Positions 42,935 through 50,601 of a stretch of DNA of 64,000 bases are shown here, one piece after another. The position numbers were made by a program, and so were the translations under genes. The stretch's first letter is position 1. Each line of letters starts with the position of its first letter. The DNA lies in the NCBI RefSeq assembly GCF_010974945.1, contig NZ_JAAIVB010000069.1, positions 62,001 through 126,000 of the forward strand. Direction: 5' to 3'. Source of the stretch: Noviherbaspirillum galbum. GTDB lineage: Bacteria; Pseudomonadota; Gammaproteobacteria; Burkholderiales; Burkholderiaceae_D. The notes under the pieces were generated by a model that was not told where the DNA came from, ran no database searches, and saw only the letters and a list, made by a program, of their open reading frames with translations.

Positions 42935-42963
42935 TATTTCAAAAAATGCTTTGAGGCTATAGT
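42933..42963 (+). promoter_or_regulatory. Shared-box promoter of traF-traH
   Basis: ATTATTTC (42933-42940), 17 nt, TATAGT (42958-42963). Its -10 overlaps the -10 of the divergent promoter at 42959-42989. Predicted start near 42970. Confidence 0.7.
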
Positions 42964-42989
42964 ACGGAAAATTCTGTTTTTGAAATAAT
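42959..42989 (-). promoter_or_regulatory. Shared-box promoter of the transglycosylase unit
   Basis: On the minus strand ATTATTTC (42989-42982), 17 nt, TACTAT (42964-42959). Predicted start near 42952, 18 nt from the ATG at 42934. Confidence 0.7.
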
Positions 42990-43002
42990 CATTTTTCTCC
43001 CA

Positions 43003-44046
43003 ATGCGAAAAATTCCAATGACGCGGAAAAAAGCGGAAAAGCTGCCCGGGAAAGGCCTGATCGCCCTCTTGGCCGCGATTTGTATGGCAATTCCGGGATT
43101 TGCTGCGCAGGTGGATGGCGAAACCAGCACTGCCGCCAATACGGGAAATGGATTTTTCAATCGGAAAACGGAAGGTTGGTTTTTTTACAAGGACCCGCGC
43201 GAATTGGACCAGCAGGCACCTGAGCCGGAAAAGCCGGTACCACCGCTACCTCCCCCAATGCCGCAGGTTGCTGCGCCTGCTGAGCCAAAGAAGCCCGAGC
43301 CGTTCACGGTTCCGTGGATGCGGCAGAAGATTGAAATCCTTCGTGACAACGCGATTGCCAATCCCACGAAGGAAAATGCACGGGCGTACATGTATATGCA
43401 GCGCCTATTGCTGGACATGGGCGACAACTTCGCGGTTGCTGGGATGAAGGCCGTCGAGAACGATCCCTACCTCAATGAGTCCGTTCGGTTTCCAACAGCG
43501 ACCTCCGCACGGCGCTCGGCGCTATGGCAGGTAGACAAGGCACGGGATGCGATTGTCAAGGAGATGGCCAAGAAGGCAGGTCTATGGTTTTTCTTCGATT
43601 CGGCCTGTATTCATTGCCATGCGCAACACCCCGTCATGACGATGCTTGCAAGGGATACGGGCTTTGCCGTGCGCAACATCTCGGAAGACGGCAAGGGGCT
43701 GCCCGGCATGACTGCGAAGGATTTTGTGGTGGACAACGGCCGTGCGACGTTCAAGCAGCTGGCGCTGAAGCTGACGCCAGCGGTGGTAATGGTTGTGCCT
43801 CCCGATAACGTGATGGTTGTTGCCCACGGCGCGATGGCAGTGGATGAATTAAAGGCGAAGATCGTACAGGCCGCGATTGACCGCGACTTGGTGCCGAAAG
43901 AATTGACAGACATGGCTGAACTCGAACGGCGTGGCATTGTGCCGGCGGAAGACATCGCCAAGATCAAGAACACGATGAAAGACACTGACGACCCGAAAGA
44001 GCTGGTCAAGATGCTGCAACAGGCAATTGGCAATCGATTGAATTGA
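43003..44046 (+). CDS. traF: TraF, thioredoxin-fold mating-pair protein
   Basis: 347 residues. A signal segment (LIALLAAICMAIPGFAAQ) is followed by a Pro-rich stretch and a helical middle. The thioredoxin-like domain shows CxxC (DSACIHCHAQHP) near residues 202-205. Many F-type TraF proteins have lost these cysteines, but here they are present. It is needed for pilus assembly and conjugative pairing. No clear ribosome site is seen at 43003; an internal ATG at 43018 is possible. Confidence 0.82.
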   Translation: MRKIPMTRKKAEKLPGKGLIALLAAICMAIPGFAAQVDGETSTAANTGNGFFNRKTEGWFFYKDPRELDQQAPEPEKPVPPLPPPMPQVAAPAEPKKPEPFTVPWMRQKIEILRDNAIANPTKENARAYMYMQRLLLDMGDNFAVAGMKAVENDPYLNESVRFPTATSARRSALWQVDKARDAIVKEMAKKAGLWFFFDSACIHCHAQHPVMTMLARDTGFAVRNISEDGKGLPGMTAKDFVVDNGRATFKQLALKLTPAVVMVVPPDNVMVVAHGAMAVDELKAKIVQAAIDRDLVPKELTDMAELERRGIVPAEDIAKIKNTMKDTDDPKELVKMLQQAIGNRLN

Positions 44047-44056
44047 GGGAGCAAAC

Positions 44057-45547
44057 ATGGCAAAAGCGCGTGTCAAGCTGGTGGCCCTTTTGGTCACAGG
44101 GTCGATGATAATGGGCGCCACGCGAGCCGACATCGGCAGTGCACTGGACGGCATGTGGTATTCGTCGGCCGGAGGCGCGATAAATGGAAAGCAGTCGATG
44201 GGCCTTTATGGTCCGTCGATATCTCTGCGCTCACCGAATAAGGTGTACCAGGTGGCCTATTTCGACCCGCCGCGGCTGGCAGCAGGCTGCGCAGGCGTCG
44301 ACATGACATTGGGCAGCTTCACCATGTTCAAGGTCGAGGCCTTCAAGGAGCTGGTCCGCAAGATCATGCAAGGCGCGCCGGGCTTTCTTCTTCAGCTTGC
44401 GGTCAAAGCGATGTGTGACGATTGCTCGAGCATCCTGCAGACGTTCCAGAACTTGGCGAACGTCGTCAATTCAGGAACGATGAATTCCTGCCGCATTTCG
44501 CAGCAGTTGTATTCCTCGCTGAACAAGGATTTGCAAAGCAAGGACTTCGGCGGCGCCAACACCAAGGATACGCTGGAGAGCTATCAGAATGCGGTAACAG
44601 GGTACGTCGAGGACGTGTGGGGCGCGATGAACAACCTGTTCAAGGATTCGAAGGCGAACCGCCAGCAGGCGCAAAATACCTCGACCGACTACGGGAACAC
44701 GCTTTTCAACACGTTTTATACCAATGGTGGCCCGGACCGGATCGACTTCGCGGTGCTTGGTGGCGAGCAGGAAGGCATGCAGATTGTCCAAAGCTTAATT
44801 GGCACGAAAGTCTATAAGTCAGTGAAGCAGTCTGATGACGATTCCACCGCCGCCTCGGTTAATGGCCCCCAGACGATGGATGACGGCTGGTACGCTGAGA
44901 CCTTGACGTTCGATGACATCGTGCGCGGTTTCGACTCTTCGGCACAGAAGAGTTATCTCAAGTGCGTCGATTTCAAGGCTGACCCGTTCGGTTGCCAGAA
45001 AATCGACCCGAACGGCGCATACAACTATCGCGGGATCAAGCGCTACCTGATTGAAAAGTTCGCCGGGCCCCAGGATGGCATTACGATCCAGGACTTCGAC
45101 GGCGCGGACGGCCCGCGTCTTGCCATGATTGGCGACGGCTCAATCATGGACAAATACATGAAAGGAGACGTGTTGAGCGCGGACGAACTCGCACTGCTCC
45201 GCAAGACGCCGCTTCAGGTTCAACGCATGCTGGTCATGCTCGCCGAAAGTGATCCGGCCACGCGTCTTGCGCTACTGGACGAAGCATTCGAAGTGATGTC
45301 TTATACGTTGGCCTCTTCCATCGGCATGGCGATCGTGAAGACAGTTGCCGGGATCTACCAGCCGACAACGGGAAGCTCCGAAAAGCGCACCATTGCCATG
45401 ACAGACCAGCAGCGCGCCAATCTGGGCAAGCTCAACCAGGAGGCACAAGCCTTCGCCAAAGTTGCAGAGCGCAACGAAAAAGTCGAGCGCCTGACGCAGC
45501 GCATCTTGACGAGCAAGATCATTAACTCGAAGTTTGTGACGCCGTAG
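44057..45547 (+). CDS. traH: TraH, pilus assembly protein
   Basis: 496 residues. An export segment (KLVALLVTGSMIMGATRA) is followed by the TraH pattern: a Gly-rich start (WYSSAGGAINGKQSMGLYG), cysteines (GCAGVD, MCDDCSSI), an Asp/Asn-rich middle and a long helical C-terminus with coiled-coil potential. GAGGGAG precedes the ATG. It is periplasmic and works with TraF and TraG in F. It follows traF by 10 bp. Confidence 0.82.
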   Translation: MAKARVKLVALLVTGSMIMGATRADIGSALDGMWYSSAGGAINGKQSMGLYGPSISLRSPNKVYQVAYFDPPRLAAGCAGVDMTLGSFTMFKVEAFKELVRKIMQGAPGFLLQLAVKAMCDDCSSILQTFQNLANVVNSGTMNSCRISQQLYSSLNKDLQSKDFGGANTKDTLESYQNAVTGYVEDVWGAMNNLFKDSKANRQQAQNTSTDYGNTLFNTFYTNGGPDRIDFAVLGGEQEGMQIVQSLIGTKVYKSVKQSDDDSTAASVNGPQTMDDGWYAETLTFDDIVRGFDSSAQKSYLKCVDFKADPFGCQKIDPNGAYNYRGIKRYLIEKFAGPQDGITIQDFDGADGPRLAMIGDGSIMDKYMKGDVLSADELALLRKTPLQVQRMLVMLAESDPATRLALLDEAFEVMSYTLASSIGMAIVKTVAGIYQPTTGSSEKRTIAMTDQQRANLGKLNQEAQAFAKVAERNEKVERLTQRILTSKIINSKFVTP

Positions 45548-45598
45548 TGTCGATGTGATAAGGTTGCTTTTTTGCAATACATTTTACGAGGCAACCGC

Positions 45599-45997
45599 AT
45601 GTCGCATTTGTCAATCTGGCACTGGATGATCGTACTCGTTTTGATTGGGTTGCCAGTCGCCTTGCTTCTTGGGTTGGGCCGTCTTCTCAAGGCAGGGCCG
45701 GATGAGGTCGCAAACACGTGGAAAGGTCGCACGTTCTTCTACGCCGCGCTGGCGCTGCTTTTCCCGCTCTGGTTAATCACGCTTCCGCTGTTTTCCTATC
45801 TAGCGTACCGGTCTTATAAGGCCGGACGCCCGGCCAGTTCGACACATGCAAGTCCAATCGCGCAAGTCGCGTCTGTTCCCCCTAGTGACGCACGAAGCGT
45901 GGCAAGTCAGATCTCGGAGTTGCACGAACTCCTCAAATCAGGCGCGCTCACCCAAGATGAGTTCGAAGAGCAAAAGCGAAAAGTATTGGCAGCATGA
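45599..45997 (+). CDS. Two-helix membrane protein with a SHOCT domain
   Basis: 132 residues from the ATG at 45599 (GAGG upstream). Two membrane helices (IVLVLIGLPVALLLGLGRL; AALALLFPLWLITLPLFSYL) are followed by a linker and a C-terminal SHOCT motif (ISELHELLKSGALTQDEFEE). Short SHOCT domains occur as oligomerisation or membrane-protein tails. It may be the last gene of the traF-traH unit; the terminator at 46069-46100 follows. Confidence 0.65.
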   Translation: MSHLSIWHWMIVLVLIGLPVALLLGLGRLLKAGPDEVANTWKGRTFFYAALALLFPLWLITLPLFSYLAYRSYKAGRPASSTHASPIAQVASVPPSDARSVASQISELHELLKSGALTQDEFEEQKRKVLAA

Positions 45998-46068
45998 GTT
46001 GAATGTTTCACTACAAACGCTGATCTGTTGCAAAATTTCAACTCAAATATTAGTTAAAAGGTAAAAAT

Positions 46069-46100
46069 GGGTGTATGGTTAGTTCCATACGCCCTTTTTT
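46069..46100 (+). terminator. Rho-independent terminator after the SHOCT gene
   Basis: GGGTGTATGG (46069-46078) pairs with CCATACGCCC (46085-46094), followed by six T. Confidence 0.9.
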
Positions 46101-46250
46101 GTGCGTTTTGTGGGGAGCGGTCCCCGCCATTTGGTGGCGAAACCTATGTAGGGAGAGATCCCAAGCGCCTTGAGCGCTGAACTCTTAGTCAGGTGCAAAC
46201 CCTGGCCGCGAAGGACGCGGTGAATACGATGTAATGTAGTAGGTGTAATT
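46101..46250 (+). ncRNA. Highly structured untranslated leader or small RNA, family unknown
   Basis: Six short hairpins can be drawn in series: GGGGA/TCCCC (46112-46125), CGCCA/TGGCG (46125-46139), GGGA/TCCC (46151-46162), AGCGC/GCGCT (46164-46178), CAGG/CCTG (46190-46204) and CCGCG/CGCGG (46206-46220). They precede a short gene at 46251. A weak promoter ATTAGTTA, 17 nt, TATGGT (46049-46079) overlaps the terminator stem. It starts with GTGCG but I see no group II intron domain V. I compared it by eye with riboswitch patterns (GEMM, cobalamin) and found no match. Confidence 0.4.
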
Positions 46251-46508
46251 ATGTTTAAATTTTTGCAACGTGTGTTTAGCTCGACCGACGCGGGCAATGT
46301 GCAAGATGACGCCAATGTTATTGGTCAGGATGAAAAGTTTTTCACGGTCATCTTCCAGGACAAAAGTGAAGGTGTCAGTGCAAATGGACTTCCGCTGCAC
46401 GGTGGTATCGACGACCTAGGCGCAACGGCCGGTCTTGGCGGACTTGGTTTCGGCGCGAGCCATGGCTCCCTTTTCGATCAAGGGTTCACCTTCAACAACG
46501 ATCTGTGA
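46251..46508 (+). CDS. Small Gly-rich protein, unknown
   Basis: 85 residues. It begins with a short amphipathic segment (MFKFLQRVFSSTDAGN) and ends with Gly/Asp/Leu-rich sequence (GATAGLGGLGFGASHGSLFD). AGGTG lies 7 nt before the ATG. No signal peptide or membrane helix is seen. It sits between a structured leader and a terminator, so it may be a stand-alone gene. Confidence 0.5.
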   Translation: MFKFLQRVFSSTDAGNVQDDANVIGQDEKFFTVIFQDKSEGVSANGLPLHGGIDDLGATAGLGGLGFGASHGSLFDQGFTFNNDL

Positions 46509-46547
46509 TCTAAGCGGGTGTCTTGTTTCAGACACCTCGCAATTCGA

Positions 46548-46582
46548 AACGGCAAGCAGCTACTTTGCTTGCCGTTTTCTTT
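46548..46582 (+). terminator. Terminator after the small Gly-rich gene
   Basis: AACGGCAAGC (46548-46557) pairs with GCTTGCCGTT (46567-46576), followed by TTCTTTT. A second hairpin (GGTGTC/GACACC) lies just upstream. The position between convergent genes suggests it may serve both. Confidence 0.85.
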
Positions 46583-46589
46583 TGCGTAT

Positions 46590-49500
46590 TTACTTGCGTT
46601 CGGTCGCTTTCATTGATCGTTCGTGGTGTCCTCTTGTCGTTCCGTACATTGCCGCAGACTCCTGCTTGGCTTGGTTTAGAATTGCCTGTCCGGCCGAACC
46701 GGATGGACTAATCCCTTTCTGAACCATTTCGTCGTACACCTTGACCTCTTGTGCGTGCCGGCCGTTTTGCCTAATCTCCGGACGGTTGTAGTAAGCAGCG
46801 ATCTCTTTATCTTTGACTGGGTCCCCTCCAAATGGATTTCCCCCAATGCCGCGCGGCATGGTTACTGGACCAGGAACACTCGACACGCCAGCTGACTTTG
46901 CCGCCTGTTGCAGATTTGAGGATCCCGAAACAACGTTGCCGAGTGCACCGGCCGTGCCTTGAGAGCCGACGGCATTCTCGTGGCTTCGTACAGCAATTTC
47001 GTTGCGCATTGCATCAGCCACAGTTTGCTGCCCTGCTGTCTGGGCGAGCGCCGCCGCTGCACCGAGCCCCGCCGAGACATCCTGGCTATTTCCACTCCGC
47101 AGAGCTTGGGATACTCCTATTTGCACAGCGTTGGCATTTCCCCATCCGCCATGTTTGTTCACCATGTCATCCAAGCGCTGCGCGCCTTCCATACTCGCAG
47201 CGCGGGCGCCCATCTGGGCGGAGGTCACAGCTTGTGCGCGATCTGTAGCGAAAGCATTGGTTGTGAGGGAGCCAATGTTAGCTTTGAGATCAGCCCCGTA
47301 TGACATTGCCTGTTTCATTTCACGCTGAGCTGATTCTCGCTCAGAGACGTTCTTACTATGCTCTGCTTTTGCCGCTTCATATTCAGCACGTGCTGAAGAA
47401 ACTTGTCTGTCGTGGGATAGATCTGTGCTTGATTTTACGCCCGATCCCGATTCCGCACTATCTGTCAAAGATGTCGAGGTACCTGCCGCGCGACTATCCC
47501 TTGTCTGCTTTTGATTTGCGTCGGTCCAAGTGTCTGATGTGCTAACCGTAGACCCGATCTCGCCACCGGCGCCATAGGATGCCGACGGTATGCCTCCGCC
47601 AACAGGTGTCCCCTTGACTGGTAAAGTGGCTGCACCGCCCGTCTTCAGCCCCAACCCAACCTGAGTACTAGCTTTAACGTCGCTGGTGTACGTCTTGATC
47701 TGTGCTTTGTCGTTGCTCAGGGAACCTTCGGCGCGCTCTGCACTTTGAGCTGCCGTCTTATGTCCCACGTCGTCATGCGTACCCATTTTGTCTGAACGGG
47801 CATATTTTTCAGCCGCTTCAACCGCCGCCTTTTTCTCCTGCACTTTTGACCAGGAACGTGCCTCTGCTGATTCTGCGGAATGAACCCGCGCCGTCGCCAT
47901 GGAAAGTTGGTTTCCTGCAGACCAGTTCATCGAGCCGTCTAGATCTTTCTGTCGCAACATGCCCGATGCGCTTCCGGCAAGCGCGGTATGCATCCCACCG
48001 CCCGCAGTCTGGACTTTGGCGATGTGATCCGAGTTTGTGGCTTCTTGTGATGTTGGTGTAATTCGCTTCTCATCCACGTAGTCACGATCAGTACCGGTGG
48101 ATTTTCCGGCAAGGTTAGTCATCGCATACATCGACCCTGAAATCAGCGACAAGGTGATGATCGGAACCGCCGACATCAACGTGGATCCGGTATAAAGAAC
48201 GGTGGTGGCTTGGTCGTAGAACTGATCGATGTATGGCAGCGCCATCTGTCCGCTCAGCTTCAGATCCTGCAGGCGCCGCCAGAAGTCGCTCTCCACGTAG
48301 TAGGACACTAGCGCCGCGATCGGCAGCCAGCTTTGGCTCCAGACGCCGAAAAGCAGCCAGCTTCCATAGACCTTGAATCCGGCAAGTCCCATCACCATCG
48401 CCACCAATACGATGATCGGCGCCGTGGCTGCAAAGAGGAAGGAAAACGCATTCATGGCCTGGGTCATGAACGAAATGAACAGTGAGGCCTGTCCCGCCTG
48501 GTCGGCAGCCGCCTTTCGCTTGGCATTAAGCATCGCATCGACGAATACCCGATTTGCCTGCGCGGGTGAAACTTCCGCTGCGGTATTCAGCGCTGCGCGG
48601 ACGATGCGATGGAAAGTGGCGTTGGCGACGATGTCATTATTGGCGGCGTCGACGTCGGCTAGGACGTTCTGCAGCTTGGTATTGAGCACCTCGATTTGTT
48701 GTTTCATTGCATTGAGATCCTGAGCGCCGCCATTGTCTGCTGACTTGCCACCAGACTGCGAACTGGCGGTCGACCGTAGCACGTCCTTGGCGAAACCGTC
48801 TCCATTCAAGTAGGCCTGCATTGCCGCCCAGATCTGTTGGGCGCCCTGTTTGCACGGCAGGTACACGCTGTCATAGCCACCCGTGTCGGTGTTGGCAGGA
48901 TTGTATGTCCGGTACTCCATATAGCCTGGTACCGATTGTGACTTTTCCTCGAACAGCGTGCGCAGCGTTCCCTGTTCTCGCATCGCTTCCGCGGTTGCCG
49001 CCGTGGCCTTGCACTGATTGAAGAACGAAACGGCGTTGTTGCAGATGGTGGCGTGGTCGCTGGAGCAGTCGTACAAGCCATTAAGTCTTGTCAGCAACTT
49101 GAGAGGACTCATCAAACCAGACGCACCTTCAGCCAACGCACCGCCCGTCTCGTCCGGGTTGGTAAACCAGGTCATTAACGTGTCGCCCATGGTCTTGCTC
49201 GCGTAGCTGGCCATCCCGGCTGGAAAGGCGATTCCGTATGGAACGTTCTCGACGACGATCATGCGCGGCGAGACGGTTGCACTGTTCTCATCGAAGAACG
49301 ATTTGATGGTTACGGTGGTGGTCGGCGTGAACATCGCCATTGCAATGACGGTACCGACAAACCACTGCCCGACCATGAACTGGGTGCGCAAGGCGCTGGA
49401 GACAATCGCTAGGAGCAAACCAACCAGTGCCGCTGCCGTCATTCCGCCTGCCATGATTGACCCGGCCCAGTTGCCGTTCCCGAAGAACGCGGCGACGCCT

Positions 49501-49634
49501 CGGAACGCATGCGCCACGCCGTTGGGGTCTCCGGCGACCCAGAACACCGGAAAGTCGCTATTGACACTGGCATGCGCCGACGACGCCGCAAGGAGGACGG
49601 TCAGGCTTAAGAGACGCAGTAGATTCTTGTGCAT
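46590..49634 (-). CDS. traG: TraG, mating-pair stabilisation/entry exclusion protein
   Basis: 1014 residues from the ATG at 49634, which begins the Sec signal LLRLLSLTVLLAASSAHA. The N-terminal part has the TraG_N layout of several membrane segments (AGGMTAAALVGLLLAIVSSA, FLFAATAPIIVLVAMVMG, YTGSTLMSAVPIITLSLISG). Residues 580-1000 are a low-complexity Ser/Ala/Gln region with heptad-like repeats and many helices. F TraG is similar in size and also has a cytoplasmic tail. It is the third gene of the traD unit. Confidence 0.82.
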   Translation of the reverse strand: MHKNLLRLLSLTVLLAASSAHASVNSDFPVFWVAGDPNGVAHAFRGVAAFFGNGNWAGSIMAGGMTAAALVGLLLAIVSSALRTQFMVGQWFVGTVIAMAMFTPTTTVTIKSFFDENSATVSPRMIVVENVPYGIAFPAGMASYASKTMGDTLMTWFTNPDETGGALAEGASGLMSPLKLLTRLNGLYDCSSDHATICNNAVSFFNQCKATAATAEAMREQGTLRTLFEEKSQSVPGYMEYRTYNPANTDTGGYDSVYLPCKQGAQQIWAAMQAYLNGDGFAKDVLRSTASSQSGGKSADNGGAQDLNAMKQQIEVLNTKLQNVLADVDAANNDIVANATFHRIVRAALNTAAEVSPAQANRVFVDAMLNAKRKAAADQAGQASLFISFMTQAMNAFSFLFAATAPIIVLVAMVMGLAGFKVYGSWLLFGVWSQSWLPIAALVSYYVESDFWRRLQDLKLSGQMALPYIDQFYDQATTVLYTGSTLMSAVPIITLSLISGSMYAMTNLAGKSTGTDRDYVDEKRITPTSQEATNSDHIAKVQTAGGGMHTALAGSASGMLRQKDLDGSMNWSAGNQLSMATARVHSAESAEARSWSKVQEKKAAVEAAEKYARSDKMGTHDDVGHKTAAQSAERAEGSLSNDKAQIKTYTSDVKASTQVGLGLKTGGAATLPVKGTPVGGGIPSASYGAGGEIGSTVSTSDTWTDANQKQTRDSRAAGTSTSLTDSAESGSGVKSSTDLSHDRQVSSARAEYEAAKAEHSKNVSERESAQREMKQAMSYGADLKANIGSLTTNAFATDRAQAVTSAQMGARAASMEGAQRLDDMVNKHGGWGNANAVQIGVSQALRSGNSQDVSAGLGAAAALAQTAGQQTVADAMRNEIAVRSHENAVGSQGTAGALGNVVSGSSNLQQAAKSAGVSSVPGPVTMPRGIGGNPFGGDPVKDKEIAAYYNRPEIRQNGRHAQEVKVYDEMVQKGISPSGSAGQAILNQAKQESAAMYGTTRGHHERSMKATERK

Positions 49635-49656
49635 AGAGCTCTTTCCGTAACTCAAT

Positions 49657-50601
49657 TCAAAACAGGCGTGACCACCAGATGTTGCTGCGCGACGCGTCCT
49701 GGCGGTGTTCCTTCGACCATTCATCAAGCTGCAGCTCCGGGTTCTTGTAAGTCACATACAAGCTGTCGACCTTCTGCGACAGAAGGTACAGGTGTCTAAG
49801 GTGATCGATCACCTCGTAGATCTTCTCGTCGGCATGCAGGGCATATTTTCCCGGCAACTCTTCCTTGATGAGCGCGGTCGCTTCGTCGACGGTCATGCCG
49901 GGCCGGTACCAGATTTCCCGCGCCAGAATGGTGGCCACATCATCGGCATACAGGGACATGCCTGCGAAGGCGAACTGGTTCATGACCCTGTCCGGCACCG
50001 GATAGGCGCTCCAGTCGAACGGCTGGGAAAAGACCATGTAGCGGCGCCAGAACTCGTACTGGAAGCGCAGCAGGATGACGTCGGTGCGGATTGTGGTCGA
50101 GATCGCGGCCGCCGCTTCCACGAAGGTGACCTCGGTGTCGGATGCGCAGAAGAAAAACTGGATGCCGCGCGCCATCAGTTCGGGAGTCGTGTCCTTGGCC
50201 AGCACGAAGCGGGCATGGTTGTAGATCAGCTGGAAGCATTCGCGCTCGGTGCCTTCCTCAAAGTCCTCGAGCGTGATGTAGTTGGACTTCAGGGCGACTT
50301 TTCGTCTTTCTGTTTTTCCAAGCTTGGGAACAGGGTCGATCTCGGCGTCGTCAGGTTGCGAAATAATATCCAGTGGTACCCCACGATCCCCTTCAAACCC
50401 GCCCAGCTCCAAAGCGCTGCAAGCTTCAGGATCTCCTTCAGCAGCGGACTCAAATAAGTCGTTAAGAAGTGCGTGAGCACGCTGCGCAGTGGTGGGATTA
50501 GCAGCGCGACCAGCCCGACTAAAAATGTCGTCAGAACCACTCCAGTGAAACTCATCGTCGTCCTCCTCTTGGCTGGCCGGAATAATGGCGGGCTTATTCA
50601 T
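49657..50601 (-). CDS. Conserved-looking soluble protein between traD and traG, unknown
   Basis: 314 residues from the ATG at 50601 (second of two adjacent ATGs, GAGGACA upstream). The N-terminus is acidic (EEDDDEFHWSGSDD). From residue 100 the chain is helical with many aromatic residues (CFQLIYNHARFVLAK, LLRFQYEFWRRYMVF). No signal or membrane segment is seen. It overlaps traD by 8 nt. I do not recognise a family. A nested reading frame lies within its 5' part (see 50289-50555). Confidence 0.6.
   Translation of the reverse strand: MNKPAIIPASQEEDDDEFHWSGSDDIFSRAGRAANPTTAQRAHALLNDLFESAAEGDPEACSALELGGFEGDRGVPLDIISQPDDAEIDPVPKLGKTERRKVALKSNYITLEDFEEGTERECFQLIYNHARFVLAKDTTPELMARGIQFFFCASDTEVTFVEAAAAISTTIRTDVILLRFQYEFWRRYMVFSQPFDWSAYPVPDRVMNQFAFAGMSLYADDVATILAREIWYRPGMTVDEATALIKEELPGKYALHADEKIYEVIDHLRHLYLLSQKVDSLYVTYKNPELQLDEWSKEHRQDASRSNIWWSRLF
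50289..50555 (-). CDS. Nested out-of-frame hydrophobic small protein (candidate overlapping gene)
   Basis: 88 codons in another frame inside the 5' half of the 49657-50601 gene. The ATG has AGGAGG 6 nt upstream, the best ribosome site in the area. The product begins with a membrane helix (GVVLTTFLVGLVALLIPPL) and continues amphipathically to an acidic/basic end (EKQKDEKSP). The Shine-Dalgarno-like bases encode Glu-Glu of the host frame, so chance is not excluded. Entry-exclusion proteins are often small membrane proteins near traD/traG, which makes this attractive. Confidence 0.35.
   Translation of the reverse strand: MSFTGVVLTTFLVGLVALLIPPLRSVLTHFLTTYLSPLLKEILKLAALWSWAGLKGIVGYHWILFRNLTTPRSTLFPSLEKQKDEKSP

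Noticed and set aside
46049-46079. ATTAGTTA, 17 nt, TATGGT as a boxed promoter
   Set aside because: Two mismatches in the box and the -10 overlaps a strong terminator stem; kept only as a weak possibility.
46101-46105. GTGCG as a group II intron 5' end
   Set aside because: No domain V-like hairpin or intron-encoded protein follows.
46190-46220. Resemblance to a c-di-GMP riboswitch near the GGDEF system
   Set aside because: Only a few bases (GCAAACC) match; required core features are not seen.
50360-50367. Exact GAAATAAT (box on the minus strand) inside the 49657-50601 gene
   Set aside because: No TA hexamer follows 17 nt downstream and it lies in coding sequence, so it is a chance copy.
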